Below, piece after piece: positions 56,334 to 64,000 of a stretch of DNA of 64,000 bases. The notes below the pieces were generated by a model. It did no database searches. It worked only from the letters and a program-made list of their open reading frames with translations, and was not told the origin of the DNA. The stretch is from positions 1-64,000 of the forward strand of contig CAZVFD010000005.1 of the NCBI GenBank assembly GCA_964625465.1. The letters run 5' to 3'. The position numbers were made by a program, and so were the translations under genes. The stretch is from CAZLFQ01 sp964625465 (GTDB lineage Bacteria > Pseudomonadota > Alphaproteobacteria > Rickettsiales > Midichloriaceae). Each line of letters begins with the position of its first letter. The first letter of the stretch is position 1.

Positions 56334-58172
56334 ATGAAAGTCAGGAAGACCCGAACATACCTTCAAAAACTGATTTTTCTGGAAGTGCTGATTTTCCTTG
56401 TAATAGGGGTATGGTATTTCAACAGAATTCAAGACATACAAAATCAAGCCAATAAAGAAAAGCTCATTGATATAGCAAACGGCATTGAAAATTATTTTCT
56501 CAAAACTCTAGCAGTTACTGAAAGTATAATGCTTAAGGATAGCAAAAAAATTCAGAATCTAGATGTGCATAACTATAACAATGTATTGAAGGTTATTTCA
56601 GATTTTGAAAACAACAAATTAGTCACAGACCTTTTGGGTTGGACCTCTCTTAGGTGGTATGATTTTCAAACAAATAAAATTGTTATTGATTCCAATGTTG
56701 GGATACTTAAAGATCCAATAGAAATAAATCTAGAGCAGAGGTATTACCTCAAAAGGACATTAACTAAACATAATGTACTATTCATCGGGGAGCCATTAAG
56801 TGGAGCTATTAGTGGGCAGCCTAAAATACCTTTTGGTATGGGAGTGGCAGATAAAGATGGTAAATATCTTGGTACGATGTTAGGGGGATATTCAATAGAG
56901 AAATTTAAAGATGGAATCGCCACAACGTATAAATATGATCAAATAATTAGCTTCGCTATTTTTAATAAAGAAGGGACTATAATAGTAGATTCGAACGATA
57001 GTAATATCTCTGTAGAGGAGATCAAAGCTTACAGCAAGGCAATAAGAGATTCTCGTAACATCAATCTTGTGGAGAATTCTGAAGTCAAGTCGCCCTTTTC
57101 TTCTCTTATTATTGAAAAGGAAATAGTAAAGAGAGTTGCGCAGCTACCATTGTATATAATTGTCAAAATTAATCCTCCAGCGCTATCCCTGTCTTATTTG
57201 GACAGTATAAAAAAATCTCTTTACGATTTAGCTGTCATCATGCTGGCGTTTGCGAGTTTGGTTGCGTTTATAAGAATAACACTGCTAAAGCCTTTAATGA
57301 GACTTAGTCGAAATGCGCAAAAAATCGCTCTTGATAGTAAGAATATAGAGTTTAAAAATTATTCCACTCATGAGCTTGCTATTCTGTCGGATGCATTAAA
57401 AAAAGTTGTGGAGCAGAAATTCGCACTTTCTGATGCAAATCAAAAGCTGGAATTCTTAGCTCAAAAAGCCCAAATTGCGAGTAATGCAAAATCTGATTTC
57501 ATAAGAAATCTGCAACATGAATTTCGCACTCCATTAAATCATATACTTGGCTCTGCTGAGGTACTTTTGTCTAAGGCTAAGTCTAGTCAAGATAAGGAAT
57601 ACCTAGGGATGATTTCTAAATCAGGTAAAGAGCTTTTAGAAAACATTAACAAAGTTATTGAAGTTGCAGATTTTGAAGCTGGCAAAGTAAAGTTAAGAGA
57701 GGTGCAGATTTCAGCTCAAGCTTTGATTGAGACAGCATTGTCGCAGGTGTATTCAAGATTGAGTTTGAAGAGTATCAAGATAATTAAAGCGTATGATCCA
57801 AAACTTCCAGAGATACTGGTTGATGAAGAAAAGTTTGTAAGGGCGCTAGTTTGCATATTTGATAATAGTATCACTTTTGCTCTGGATAAAGCGTCGCAAA
57901 TAATAATCAAGGTATATACCCAACACTCTAGGTTGATCATTTCAATTGCTGATAATGGGCTTGGAATCAAGGAAGATGACCTTGAGAGAATCACCCAAGC
58001 CTTTGAATCTTCTGGAAATGTCTTAACAAAGTTCCACAGAGGAATAGGCTTAGGTTTAACTATTGTAAAAAGTGTGCTAGAATTGCACGATGCAGATTTG
58101 TCAATCTCTAGCCAAGAAGGGATAGGTACAGAGATAGTTATATCTTTGCCAAAGTTTCGTACCATAAAGTGA
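56334..58172 (+). CDS. Membrane sensor histidine kinase with a periplasmic PAS/Cache-like domain
   Basis: A 612-aa orphan kinase. A membrane segment at about 12-30 and another at about 296-318 flank a large periplasmic domain of dCache type (KDPIEINLEQRYYLKRT, GMGVADKDGKYLGTM). The phosphoacceptor box is NLQHEFRTPLNHILGSAEV with His395. The ATP domain shows DNSITFAL, DNGLGI and RGIGLGLTIV. No response regulator is adjacent. Its start is only 20 nt past tRNA-Pro, so its mRNA probably begins in the tRNA transcript. Confidence 0.85.
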   Translation: MKVRKTRTYLQKLIFLEVLIFLVIGVWYFNRIQDIQNQANKEKLIDIANGIENYFLKTLAVTESIMLKDSKKIQNLDVHNYNNVLKVISDFENNKLVTDLLGWTSLRWYDFQTNKIVIDSNVGILKDPIEINLEQRYYLKRTLTKHNVLFIGEPLSGAISGQPKIPFGMGVADKDGKYLGTMLGGYSIEKFKDGIATTYKYDQIISFAIFNKEGTIIVDSNDSNISVEEIKAYSKAIRDSRNINLVENSEVKSPFSSLIIEKEIVKRVAQLPLYIIVKINPPALSLSYLDSIKKSLYDLAVIMLAFASLVAFIRITLLKPLMRLSRNAQKIALDSKNIEFKNYSTHELAILSDALKKVVEQKFALSDANQKLEFLAQKAQIASNAKSDFIRNLQHEFRTPLNHILGSAEVLLSKAKSSQDKEYLGMISKSGKELLENINKVIEVADFEAGKVKLREVQISAQALIETALSQVYSRLSLKSIKIIKAYDPKLPEILVDEEKFVRALVCIFDNSITFALDKASQIIIKVYTQHSRLIISIADNGLGIKEDDLERITQAFESSGNVLTKFHRGIGLGLTIVKSVLELHDADLSISSQEGIGTEIVISLPKFRTIK

Positions 58173-58178
58173 GGATGA

Positions 58179-59054
58179 ATGTTTAAGGGTTTATATACAG
58201 CGTTAGTTACGCCTTTTAAGAAAGACAATTCAATTGATATTGAAGCTTTTAAGAAACTTGTCGACTGGCAAGTTCAAGAGGGAGTAGATGGAGTTGTAGT
58301 TCTTGGCACCACAGGAGAATCTCCAACCCTTAACGCTGAAGAGCGTGATATCTTGGTTAAAACTTGTATATCTGTAGTTAACAAAAAAGCACAAGTCATT
58401 GTGGGCACAGGCTCAAATTCTACAGATTTGACTATAAAGTATTCCAAGCATGCCAAAGAACTTGGTGCTGATGGCGCACTTATTATTGCGCCTTACTATA
58501 ATAAGCCTACACAAGAAGGATTGTTCCAACACTACAAAGCTGTAAATGACAATGTAGAATTACCAGTTCTACTTTACAATGCACCTAGCAGAGTTGTCGT
58601 TAATATATCTGACGAAACTATAGGTAAACTCTCTGAGCTAAAAAATATTGTAGGAATAAAAGATTGTACAGGTGCGAGTCGACCTTTATTTATGTACCAA
58701 TCATTGAAAAACAAAAACTTTTTAATGTTTACTGGCGATGACCCTGATGCTGTTGGCTTCAATGCTAATGGCGGTGTAGGATGTATTTCAGTAGTTGGCA
58801 ACATCATGCCAAGGCTATGTGCGGAAATCCAAAAAGATATGCAGCGAGGAAATTTCTCAGAAGCATTGAATAAGCATAGGAGTTTGACAGAGTTAACACT
58901 CTCGATGTTCTGTGAAACAAATCCAATACCAGTGAAGTATGCGCTATCCAAAATGGGTATGTGTAATGAAAACGTAAGACTGCCACTAAGTCCCTTACAA
59001 GCGAAAAGCAAAGTCATAGTAGACAATGCACTGGCAGCATTAAAATTAATTTAG
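58179..59054 (+). CDS. dapA: 4-hydroxy-tetrahydrodipicolinate synthase
   Basis: Joins pyruvate and aspartate semialdehyde on the route to meso-DAP and lysine. GLYTALVTPFKKDNSID is the start, GTTGESPTL and IAPYYNKPTQEG follow, YNAPSR holds the catalytic Tyr, and GIKDCTG holds the Schiff-base Lys. At 291 aa it is normal. It supplies peptidoglycan. It starts 6 nt after the kinase gene and is followed 7 nt later by obgE. Confidence 0.95.
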   Translation: MFKGLYTALVTPFKKDNSIDIEAFKKLVDWQVQEGVDGVVVLGTTGESPTLNAEERDILVKTCISVVNKKAQVIVGTGSNSTDLTIKYSKHAKELGADGALIIAPYYNKPTQEGLFQHYKAVNDNVELPVLLYNAPSRVVVNISDETIGKLSELKNIVGIKDCTGASRPLFMYQSLKNKNFLMFTGDDPDAVGFNANGGVGCISVVGNIMPRLCAEIQKDMQRGNFSEALNKHRSLTELTLSMFCETNPIPVKYALSKMGMCNENVRLPLSPLQAKSKVIVDNALAALKLI

Positions 59055-59061
59055 TAAGAAA

Positions 59062-60075
59062 ATGCATTTTATTGATGAAGCTAAAATTTACCTAAAGGCA
59101 GGTGACGGTGGGCGTGGCTGTATAAGCTTTCGTCGCGAAAAATTTATTGAAGAAGGTGGCCCAGACGGTGGTAATGGTGGCAAAGGCTCTGACATTGTGT
59201 TTCGGGCGACAAAAGATCTCAATACGCTAATTGACTTTAGATACCGCCAACACTTTAAAGCCAAAAATGGTGAATCTGGAAAAGGCAGAAATTGTTCTGG
59301 TAAAGCTGGAGCCACTCTTTATGTAGATGTGCCAGTTGGAACACAGATATTGTCTGAGGATAGTTCTACGGTAATAAAAGATATGAATGTTGATGGGGAA
59401 GAATTTTTGATTGCAAAAGGTGGTGATGGCGGTAAGGGTAATATCAATTTTAAAAGCTCTGTAAACCAAGCCCCTAGAAGAGCAACTCCTGGGTTTGTTG
59501 GTGACGAACTGTGGGTATGGCTTAAATTAAAGCTGCTATCAGATGTTGGTTTAGTAGGTTTGCCGAACGCTGGAAAATCAACATTTCTTTCGGTAGTCTC
59601 TGCAGCTAAGCCAAAGATCGCAGACTATCCATTCACAACAATAAAGCCTCAACTCGGCGTAGTTTATTACAAGGATGATGAGTTTGTTATTGCAGACTTA
59701 CCAGGGCTAATTGAAGGAGCAAGTGAAGGTGTAGGGCTTGGAGATAAGTTTTTGAAGCACATAGAACGCTGCGGAATACTTCTGCACCTGATTGATTGTA
59801 CATCTAAAAACATCATTAAAGATTACAAAACCATTCGCAAAGAATTGGAAAGTTACTCGGATAAAATTAACGATAAAAAAGAGTTAATTGTTCTAAGTAA
59901 AACTGATTTACTTTCAGAAGCTGCAGTTAAAAAAGTTATCGATAAATTGAAGAAGCACACAAAGCGCAAAATACTTACTTGTTCTGGAGCCACTAGAGAT
60001 GGTATAAATGAAATAGTAAGGTTATTAATGAAAGAAGTAAAATCTTTCAGAGAGTTACAAAATGAAATGGACTGA
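59062..60075 (+). CDS. obgE: GTPase Obg/CgtA
   Basis: Ribosome-assembly GTPase. The glycine-rich Obg fold (GGPDGGNGGKGSDI, AKGGDGGKGN) occupies about 1-158. The G domain has GLPNAGKST and DLPGLIEGASEGVGLGD. At 337 aa it lacks the variable C-terminal extension of many Obg. It overlaps iscX by 14 nt. Confidence 0.95.
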   Translation: MHFIDEAKIYLKAGDGGRGCISFRREKFIEEGGPDGGNGGKGSDIVFRATKDLNTLIDFRYRQHFKAKNGESGKGRNCSGKAGATLYVDVPVGTQILSEDSSTVIKDMNVDGEEFLIAKGGDGGKGNINFKSSVNQAPRRATPGFVGDELWVWLKLKLLSDVGLVGLPNAGKSTFLSVVSAAKPKIADYPFTTIKPQLGVVYYKDDEFVIADLPGLIEGASEGVGLGDKFLKHIERCGILLHLIDCTSKNIIKDYKTIRKELESYSDKINDKKELIVLSKTDLLSEAAVKKVIDKLKKHTKRKILTCSGATRDGINEIVRLLMKEVKSFRELQNEMD

Positions 60076-60256
60076 TGTTTACGATATCGCAATCTCTTTA
60101 CAAGAAAAGTACCCTAATACCGATGTTTTGCAGGTAAAATTTACTGACCTACAGAAGTATGTCTTGAGTATTGACGGGTTCAATGACGCTCCAAATAGAT
60201 GTAATGAGAAAATTCTTGAAGCAATTCAATCGGCTTGGCTAGATGAGAGGAATTGA
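60062..60256 (+). CDS. iscX: Fe-S assembly protein IscX
   Basis: A 64-aa acidic helical protein that binds IscS and iron. MKWTDVYDIAISL is the diagnostic start, followed by YPNTDVLQVKFTDL and LEAIQSAWLDE. It is normally at the end of the isc operon, but here it stands between obgE and flhX. Confidence 0.9.
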   Translation: MKWTDVYDIAISLQEKYPNTDVLQVKFTDLQKYVLSIDGFNDAPNRCNEKILEAIQSAWLDERN

Positions 60257-60555
60257 TGATGGATCTGCAGCACATGAGCAGTGGCCAAAAAAACGAATAC
60301 AAAGCTTTAATGGCGATTGCGCTTCAATATAAACGTGAATTCTCTGCACCAAAAGTTGTGGCTAAAGGGAAGGGGGAAGTTGCTGAAAAGATAATTCATA
60401 TCGCCAAAAAAAATAATATAGATATAAGAAGAGATCCCCAACTGATTGCTATTTTATCTGCGCTAGAGGTTGATGATTATATTCCTTTCGAAGCATATGC
60501 AGCAGTTTCTGGGATTCTTGCTTACATCTATAAAAAAAATGCATCACTTAGATAA
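60256..60555 (+). CDS. FlhB C-terminal-like export switch protein (FlhX) without the NPTH site
   Basis: A 99-aa protein equal to the cytosolic part of FlhB/EscU. KALMAIALQYKREFSAPKVV aligns with the stretch after the cleavage site, and AKGKGEVAEKIIHIAKKNNIDI is the conserved core. The NPTH autocleavage motif is replaced (EYKAL), so it should not self-cleave. In other bacteria FlhX can partly stand in for the FlhB tail. It overlaps the iscX stop (TGATG). Confidence 0.82.
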   Translation: MMDLQHMSSGQKNEYKALMAIALQYKREFSAPKVVAKGKGEVAEKIIHIAKKNNIDIRRDPQLIAILSALEVDDYIPFEAYAAVSGILAYIYKKNASLR

Positions 60556-61060
60556 CATAACTGTTCGCCCTGCACTTCCTGAGGATGCTGCAGGAATAGC
60601 TTTTGTGCACATTCAAGGCTGGCAAGAGAGTTATAAGGGAATAGTCGATCAAGGTTACTTAGATAGTCTTACACAAGATAGAGAAGCGAGAAGCCAACGT
60701 TGGCGAAAACTGATTTTAGAGCAAGATGAAAATAGTATAATTCTCGTTGCTAAACTTGCAAATGAGGTTGTTGGCTTTTGTTCGGCTGGACCCATTAAAG
60801 AAGATTCTGCGTCAAAAGGTGAGTTATATGCGATATATTTGCTGGATGAATTTAAAGGGATAGGTGCTGGAAAAATGCTTTGGGACAAATCTTTAGAATT
60901 TCTTACTGACAAAAAGTTGGTGCCATTTGAAGTCATAATGTTAGAAGAAAACGTCACTGCTAGAAAATTTTATGAGAAGCAAGGTTGCAAGTTCATAGGA
61001 GAACTAACAGGCAAAATCGGGGGTAGGGAATATAAAGAAGTTAGGTACAGGTTCGGATAG
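60539..61060 (+). CDS. GNAT family acetyltransferase
   Basis: A 173-aa N-acetyltransferase. It begins with ITVRPALPEDAAGIAFVHIQGWQ, and the acetyl-CoA loop is LLDEFKGIGAGKMLWDKSLEF. EENVTARKFYEKQGCKFIGE is the family end. The substrate is unknown. The ATG at 60539 overlaps flhX by 17 nt; a longer frame from 60470 is out of register with the family. Confidence 0.85.
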   Translation: MHHLDNITVRPALPEDAAGIAFVHIQGWQESYKGIVDQGYLDSLTQDREARSQRWRKLILEQDENSIILVAKLANEVVGFCSAGPIKEDSASKGELYAIYLLDEFKGIGAGKMLWDKSLEFLTDKKLVPFEVIMLEENVTARKFYEKQGCKFIGELTGKIGGREYKEVRYRFG

Positions 61061-61098
61061 ACTTTGGTATGGCTAACAGACTATCGATGTAAATTACC

Positions 61099-61371
61099 TT
61101 ACTCGTGCATACCTTCCCAAGTGCTTTCGGATGGTCTTGTTAGCTCTTCCAAATGTTCGTCAAAAACTTCTAGTATGGCGTTATATTGGCCATTTTCATT
61201 GTATTGTTTAACCATGCTATATGCTGAGAATTCATCAACTTTAACATCTGCTTTGGGGTTGGCACCTTTATCTAATAATGCTTTAATTTTTTTTAAATCA
61301 ATGGGGTTGCCATCACGAAGAACTTTTGTAACAACATCACGTAACTGCTTATCTATGATTGTGTATGTCAT
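61099..61371 (-). CDS. Small ankyrin-like protein
   Basis: A 90-aa protein with one or two ankyrin-like units (IDLKKIKALLDKGANPKADV). It is too short to fold as a normal ankyrin stack. It may be a remnant or a small effector. Unlike the giant ankyrin protein it has no other domain. Confidence 0.55.
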   Translation of the reverse strand: MTYTIIDKQLRDVVTKVLRDGNPIDLKKIKALLDKGANPKADVKVDEFSAYSMVKQYNENGQYNAILEVFDEHLEELTRPSESTWEGMHE

Positions 61372-61460
61372 ATATCCCCCTACAATGACATTATAATTTA
61401 AATATGGTTAATAAACGGTAAATATGGTAATAATTACCTAAAAATCTGTTGTAACTAAAC

Positions 61461-62600
61461 ATGAAAAAGTTTGTTTTATTCTTTCTTGTAATAGCTATTA
61501 TTATCGGTGCAGCATATGGATTAATGCGCTATGGGGATTATAGAATTTACCAAGAGGCTAGCAAAATTGATGTTACCAAATGGGATGAGAAGTATGCAAA
61601 TAAGATTCCAAAAAATAATTATAAAATAGCCGTGCAAACTGAAGGAGGAGGGGAATGGCAATTCTCATACTACTTGCAGAAGGCGGCTAAAAATCTTGGT
61701 TGGGAAGTTAGAATATATTATAAAACTTTTGTTGGTAGAGAAAAGGAGATGAAGGATTTTAATCCAGATTTGTTAATCGTATCAAGTGTTGAATATGAAT
61801 TCGATATAAGTCCCGATTTTAATGATGTGAAAAGATATATGTTCTATACAATTCCATATGAAAAAATCTTTTACTTGGATTCTGTTTTCTTGAATAAATT
61901 AAGGACTAAATACAAAAAGAGGTTGATGAAATATGACGGTTTCCTTCTAACTCCGCCGGCGATTGATATTTTTAAACATGTAGTTGAAACGCAAAATAAA
62001 AAATTTGATGGTATAAGCTTTTACCCAACTACATATAGTTTGGATAAAGAATATAAAACAAGTGATAAGATGTATTACGGCAGTTTTAATGCAGATAAGT
62101 TACGATCATCAAAAAAATACAAAGAAATGTTGGGTATATTGGCAAGCAAAAAGGCTATAAAGTTTTATGGTCCAAAAAGTGCGTGGGGCGGTTTTGAGAA
62201 AGATTGGGGTGGAATGTTATCGAAAGAGCAGCTGCTAGATACAATTAACTCGCATGGAGTATCTTTAGTTCTTCATAGTGACACGCATATGGCGAGAAAA
62301 ATTCCTACAGGTAGAATTTTCGAAGCAGCATCTGCAAATACTGTTATTATTTGTGATAGAAACAAATTCGTTGAAGAAAACTTTGGTGATTCAGTGTTGT
62401 ATATAGACATAACTAAGTCTGCTGCAGAACTCGCTGAACAGATTTTGGATCATTTTGAGTGGATTAAGCAAAATCCTCAAAAAGCCAAAGAGTTAGCGGC
62501 GCGCTCAAATAAGATATTTAAAGATAGATTCGCATTAGAAAAGGATCTAATTAGAATCGCCAAGATGCATGAAAGTATTGTTGCTGAAGATAAAAGGTGA
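61461..62600 (+). CDS. Membrane-anchored glycosyltransferase-like protein
   Basis: A 379-aa protein with an N-terminal membrane segment (about 4-23). The C-terminal part (RIFEAASANTVIICDRNKFV, then DSVLYIDITKSAAELAEQIL) is the nucleotide-sugar-binding half of group 1 glycosyltransferases (CgeB-like). The N-terminal half is divergent. The donor and acceptor are unknown. It is separate from the polysaccharide locus. Confidence 0.75.
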   Translation: MKKFVLFFLVIAIIIGAAYGLMRYGDYRIYQEASKIDVTKWDEKYANKIPKNNYKIAVQTEGGGEWQFSYYLQKAAKNLGWEVRIYYKTFVGREKEMKDFNPDLLIVSSVEYEFDISPDFNDVKRYMFYTIPYEKIFYLDSVFLNKLRTKYKKRLMKYDGFLLTPPAIDIFKHVVETQNKKFDGISFYPTTYSLDKEYKTSDKMYYGSFNADKLRSSKKYKEMLGILASKKAIKFYGPKSAWGGFEKDWGGMLSKEQLLDTINSHGVSLVLHSDTHMARKIPTGRIFEAASANTVIICDRNKFVEENFGDSVLYIDITKSAAELAEQILDHFEWIKQNPQKAKELAARSNKIFKDRFALEKDLIRIAKMHESIVAEDKR

Positions 62601-62664
62601 TTTTTATTGCCAAGATTTCTTTAATACAGTAGTAATTACCTTGTAATTTTATTCAGGAAAGCTC

Positions 62665-63588
62665 ATGAAGTTGACTAGCAAAGTTAAGAAAATATTGGCG
62701 CATTATGAAAGTGATAATCCCGGTACTAAAGCAAATATAGCTCGTATACTGATGGCTGGTAAACTAGGTGGCACTGGCAAGATGGTTATATTACCTGTCG
62801 ACCAAGGTTTCGAACATGGTCCTGCAAGAAGCTTCGCGCCAAACCCTGAGAGTTATGACCCTATGTACCACTACCAATTAGCAGTTGACGCTGGGCTTAA
62901 TGCGTATGCTGCACCACTTGGAATGTTAGAGGTGGGAGCTAGTACATTTGCTGGAGCTATTCCTACAATTTTAAAGGTAAACAGTGCCAATTCTCTAATT
63001 GGAAGTAAAGTGGCGCCCGATCAGGCTACAACGGGAAGTGTAATGGATGCTTTAAGGCTTGGTTGCTCGGCAATTGGTTTTACGATTTATCCAGGCTCAG
63101 ATAACTCGTATGAAATGATAAGAGAAATTTCTGAAATGGCTGCAGAAGCAAAAGCACATGGCTTGGCAGTTGTGATTTGGTCTTATCCAAGGGGCGGTGA
63201 TTTGTCTAAGGATGGTGAAACGGGATTAGATGTTTGTGCGTACGCTGCACATATGGCAGCACTAATAGGCGCCCATATTATTAAGGTGAAACCACCAACA
63301 GCACACCTAGAACAAGACGCTGCTAAAAAAGTTTATGAAGCGCAAAAAGTTGCTAAAAATACTTTGGCAGAGAGAGTTTCTCACGTAGTACAAAGTTGTT
63401 TTAATGGTAAGAGATTAGTTGTGTTCTCTGGTGGGGCAGGCAAGTCTGAAAAAGAGATATATGATGAAGTAAAAGGAATTCGAGATGGTGGAGGAAATGG
63501 ATCTATCATAGGTCGTAATACATTCCAACGCCCACGTGATGAAGCCCTTAAAATGCTCTCTGAAATTATTGCGATTTATAAAAATTAA
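62665..63588 (+). CDS. fbaB: Fructose-bisphosphate aldolase class I (FbaB/DhnA type)
   Basis: Schiff-base aldolase of glycolysis and gluconeogenesis. ILPVDQGFEHGPARSF is the start of the barrel, VVIWSYPRGGDLS and the Schiff-base Lys in HIIKVKPPTA follow, and VVFSGGAGKSE is the phosphate loop. At 307 aa it is normal. With GlpX it gives fructose-6-phosphate from trioses. An AGGAAAG site precedes the ATG. Confidence 0.93.
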   Translation: MKLTSKVKKILAHYESDNPGTKANIARILMAGKLGGTGKMVILPVDQGFEHGPARSFAPNPESYDPMYHYQLAVDAGLNAYAAPLGMLEVGASTFAGAIPTILKVNSANSLIGSKVAPDQATTGSVMDALRLGCSAIGFTIYPGSDNSYEMIREISEMAAEAKAHGLAVVIWSYPRGGDLSKDGETGLDVCAYAAHMAALIGAHIIKVKPPTAHLEQDAAKKVYEAQKVAKNTLAERVSHVVQSCFNGKRLVVFSGGAGKSEKEIYDEVKGIRDGGGNGSIIGRNTFQRPRDEALKMLSEIIAIYKN

Positions 63589-64000
63589 GCCCAATAGTTT
63601 GAGACTTTATCTTTACAGTAGTTATGAAGTGCTTTTGTGAGCTTCGAGTTAATTTTGCTGGAAGATTTACCAAAAGCTATGCTTCCAGAGTTGCCAGTTA
63701 TTTCTTCTGCTACTTTAAACAATTCCCTTAAGTCTGATTCTATAGATTCAGGTAACGGTGTTTCAGTCCTTACTGATAGGCTTAAGGAAGAGTCTTTGTT
63801 TTGTTTTATGTGCAATCCATCAACAGTTATATGTCCAAGTTTATCCATGTTTAGTTCAACGCTAAATTTTCTTATGGTTCTATTATTCTCGTCATCGATC
63901 TCTTCTTTTTTGAAAAAGAATTGCGCTGGTATTAATTTCTGCCCATCGTTTATTGGAATAAGCATAAACTTATATTCTTCGTCAGATAATGTATCAGGAA
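63585..64000 (-). CDS. C-terminus of a probable FliK-like hook-length protein (partial)
   Basis: The frame is open from its stop at 63585 to the right edge, so the 5' end is outside the window. The visible 137 residues have the pattern of the alphaproteobacterial FliK-like end: PINDGQKLIPAQFFFKKEE, FSVELNMDKLGHITVDGLHI, then SLSVRTETPLPES. This fits a hook-length control protein but could be another family. Its stop overlaps the fbaB stop by 3 nt. Confidence 0.5.
   Translation of the reverse strand, partial: PDTLSDEEYKFMLIPINDGQKLIPAQFFFKKEEIDDENNRTIRKFSVELNMDKLGHITVDGLHIKQNKDSSLSLSVRTETPLPESIESDLRELFKVAEEITGNSGSIAFGKSSSKINSKLTKALHNYCKDKVSNYWA

Noticed and set aside
57716..58228. 170-aa open frame on the minus strand opposite the sensor kinase and dapA start
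   Set aside because: Overlaps two well-supported genes; no motif and no ribosome site.
1..64000. CRISPR arrays, insertion sequences, integrases, att repeats
   Set aside because: No regularly spaced repeats, transposase or integrase-like translation seen. None of the three tRNAs shows an obvious adjacent duplicated 3' end.

Overview
The window looks like a low-GC alphaproteobacterium of the Rickettsiales/Holosporales kind (host-associated, or descended from host-associated forms). Reasons: AT-rich codons; densely packed genes with many 1-8 nt overlaps; a very large ankyrin-repeat protein; alphaproteobacterial lineage markers (a BamF/DUF3035-type lipoprotein, a PleC-like kinase, a MotE-like protein and a DUF6468-like flagellar protein, a DUF2793 protein, LptE with the CGFKPLY start); and no visible phage, transposon or CRISPR. 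Two runs of exactly ten N (22191-22200 and 42653-42662) show that this is a scaffolded draft assembly. Both runs interrupt real genes. The order or family cannot be fixed from the window alone.

Layout. 1-7.2 kb: manC, an OmpA-like protein, motAB, a small lipoprotein, then an overlapping ispH-GST-anmK operon. 7.2-9.4 kb: a small accessory patch with a membrane protein, a divergent SIR2-like gene and a lone DUF2793 gene. 9.4-18.7 kb: housekeeping (PleC-like kinase, infC, thrS, plsC, ridA, a YbhN-like flippase-type protein, rpe, glpX, birA). 18.7-24.2 kb: one giant ankyrin gene split by an assembly gap. 24.3-28.7 kb: transaldolase, flgB-flgC-fliE, an AsmA-like protein, an SbtA-type bicarbonate transporter and flgD. 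28.7-35.8 kb: a surface-polysaccharide locus encoding WbpA-B-E-D, a glycosyltransferase, a second sugar aminotransferase and a PglC-like initiating transferase. 35.8-39.4 kb: cspA, mreC, lipA, a membrane protein, tRNA-Ser and lptE. 39.4-46.7 kb: pepF, then fliL-fliM-DUF6468-motE-recN and a D,D-carboxypeptidase. 46.8-56 kb: a secreted IalB-like protein, a pentapeptide-repeat protein, tRNA-Arg, a dicarboxylate symporter, a large orphan protein, fmt, a FliS-like protein, fliD, hemH and a BamF-like lipoprotein. 56-64 kb: tRNA-Pro, a second sensor kinase, dapA, obgE-iscX-flhX-GNAT, a glycosyltransferase, class I aldolase, and the end of a probable FliK-like gene.

How it works together. Flagellar genes are dispersed over at least six loci (motor, rod, hook cap, C-ring, filament cap, export-switch paralogue), so the cell probably builds a flagellum. 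FlgB and FlgC unusually begin with Sec-type signal peptides. Sugar phosphate enzymes (GlpX, class I aldolase, transaldolase, Rpe) fit gluconeogenesis and a non-oxidative pentose pathway fed by a dicarboxylate carrier, more than glucose use. DapA, MreC, AnmK and the carboxypeptidase indicate a real, recycled peptidoglycan wall. LptE and the Wbp locus indicate LPS with di-acetamido-uronic sugars. No complete new system can be proven here. The best candidates for something undescribed are the signal-peptide-bearing rod proteins and the SIR2/membrane-protein pair with two dyads in its divergent promoter.
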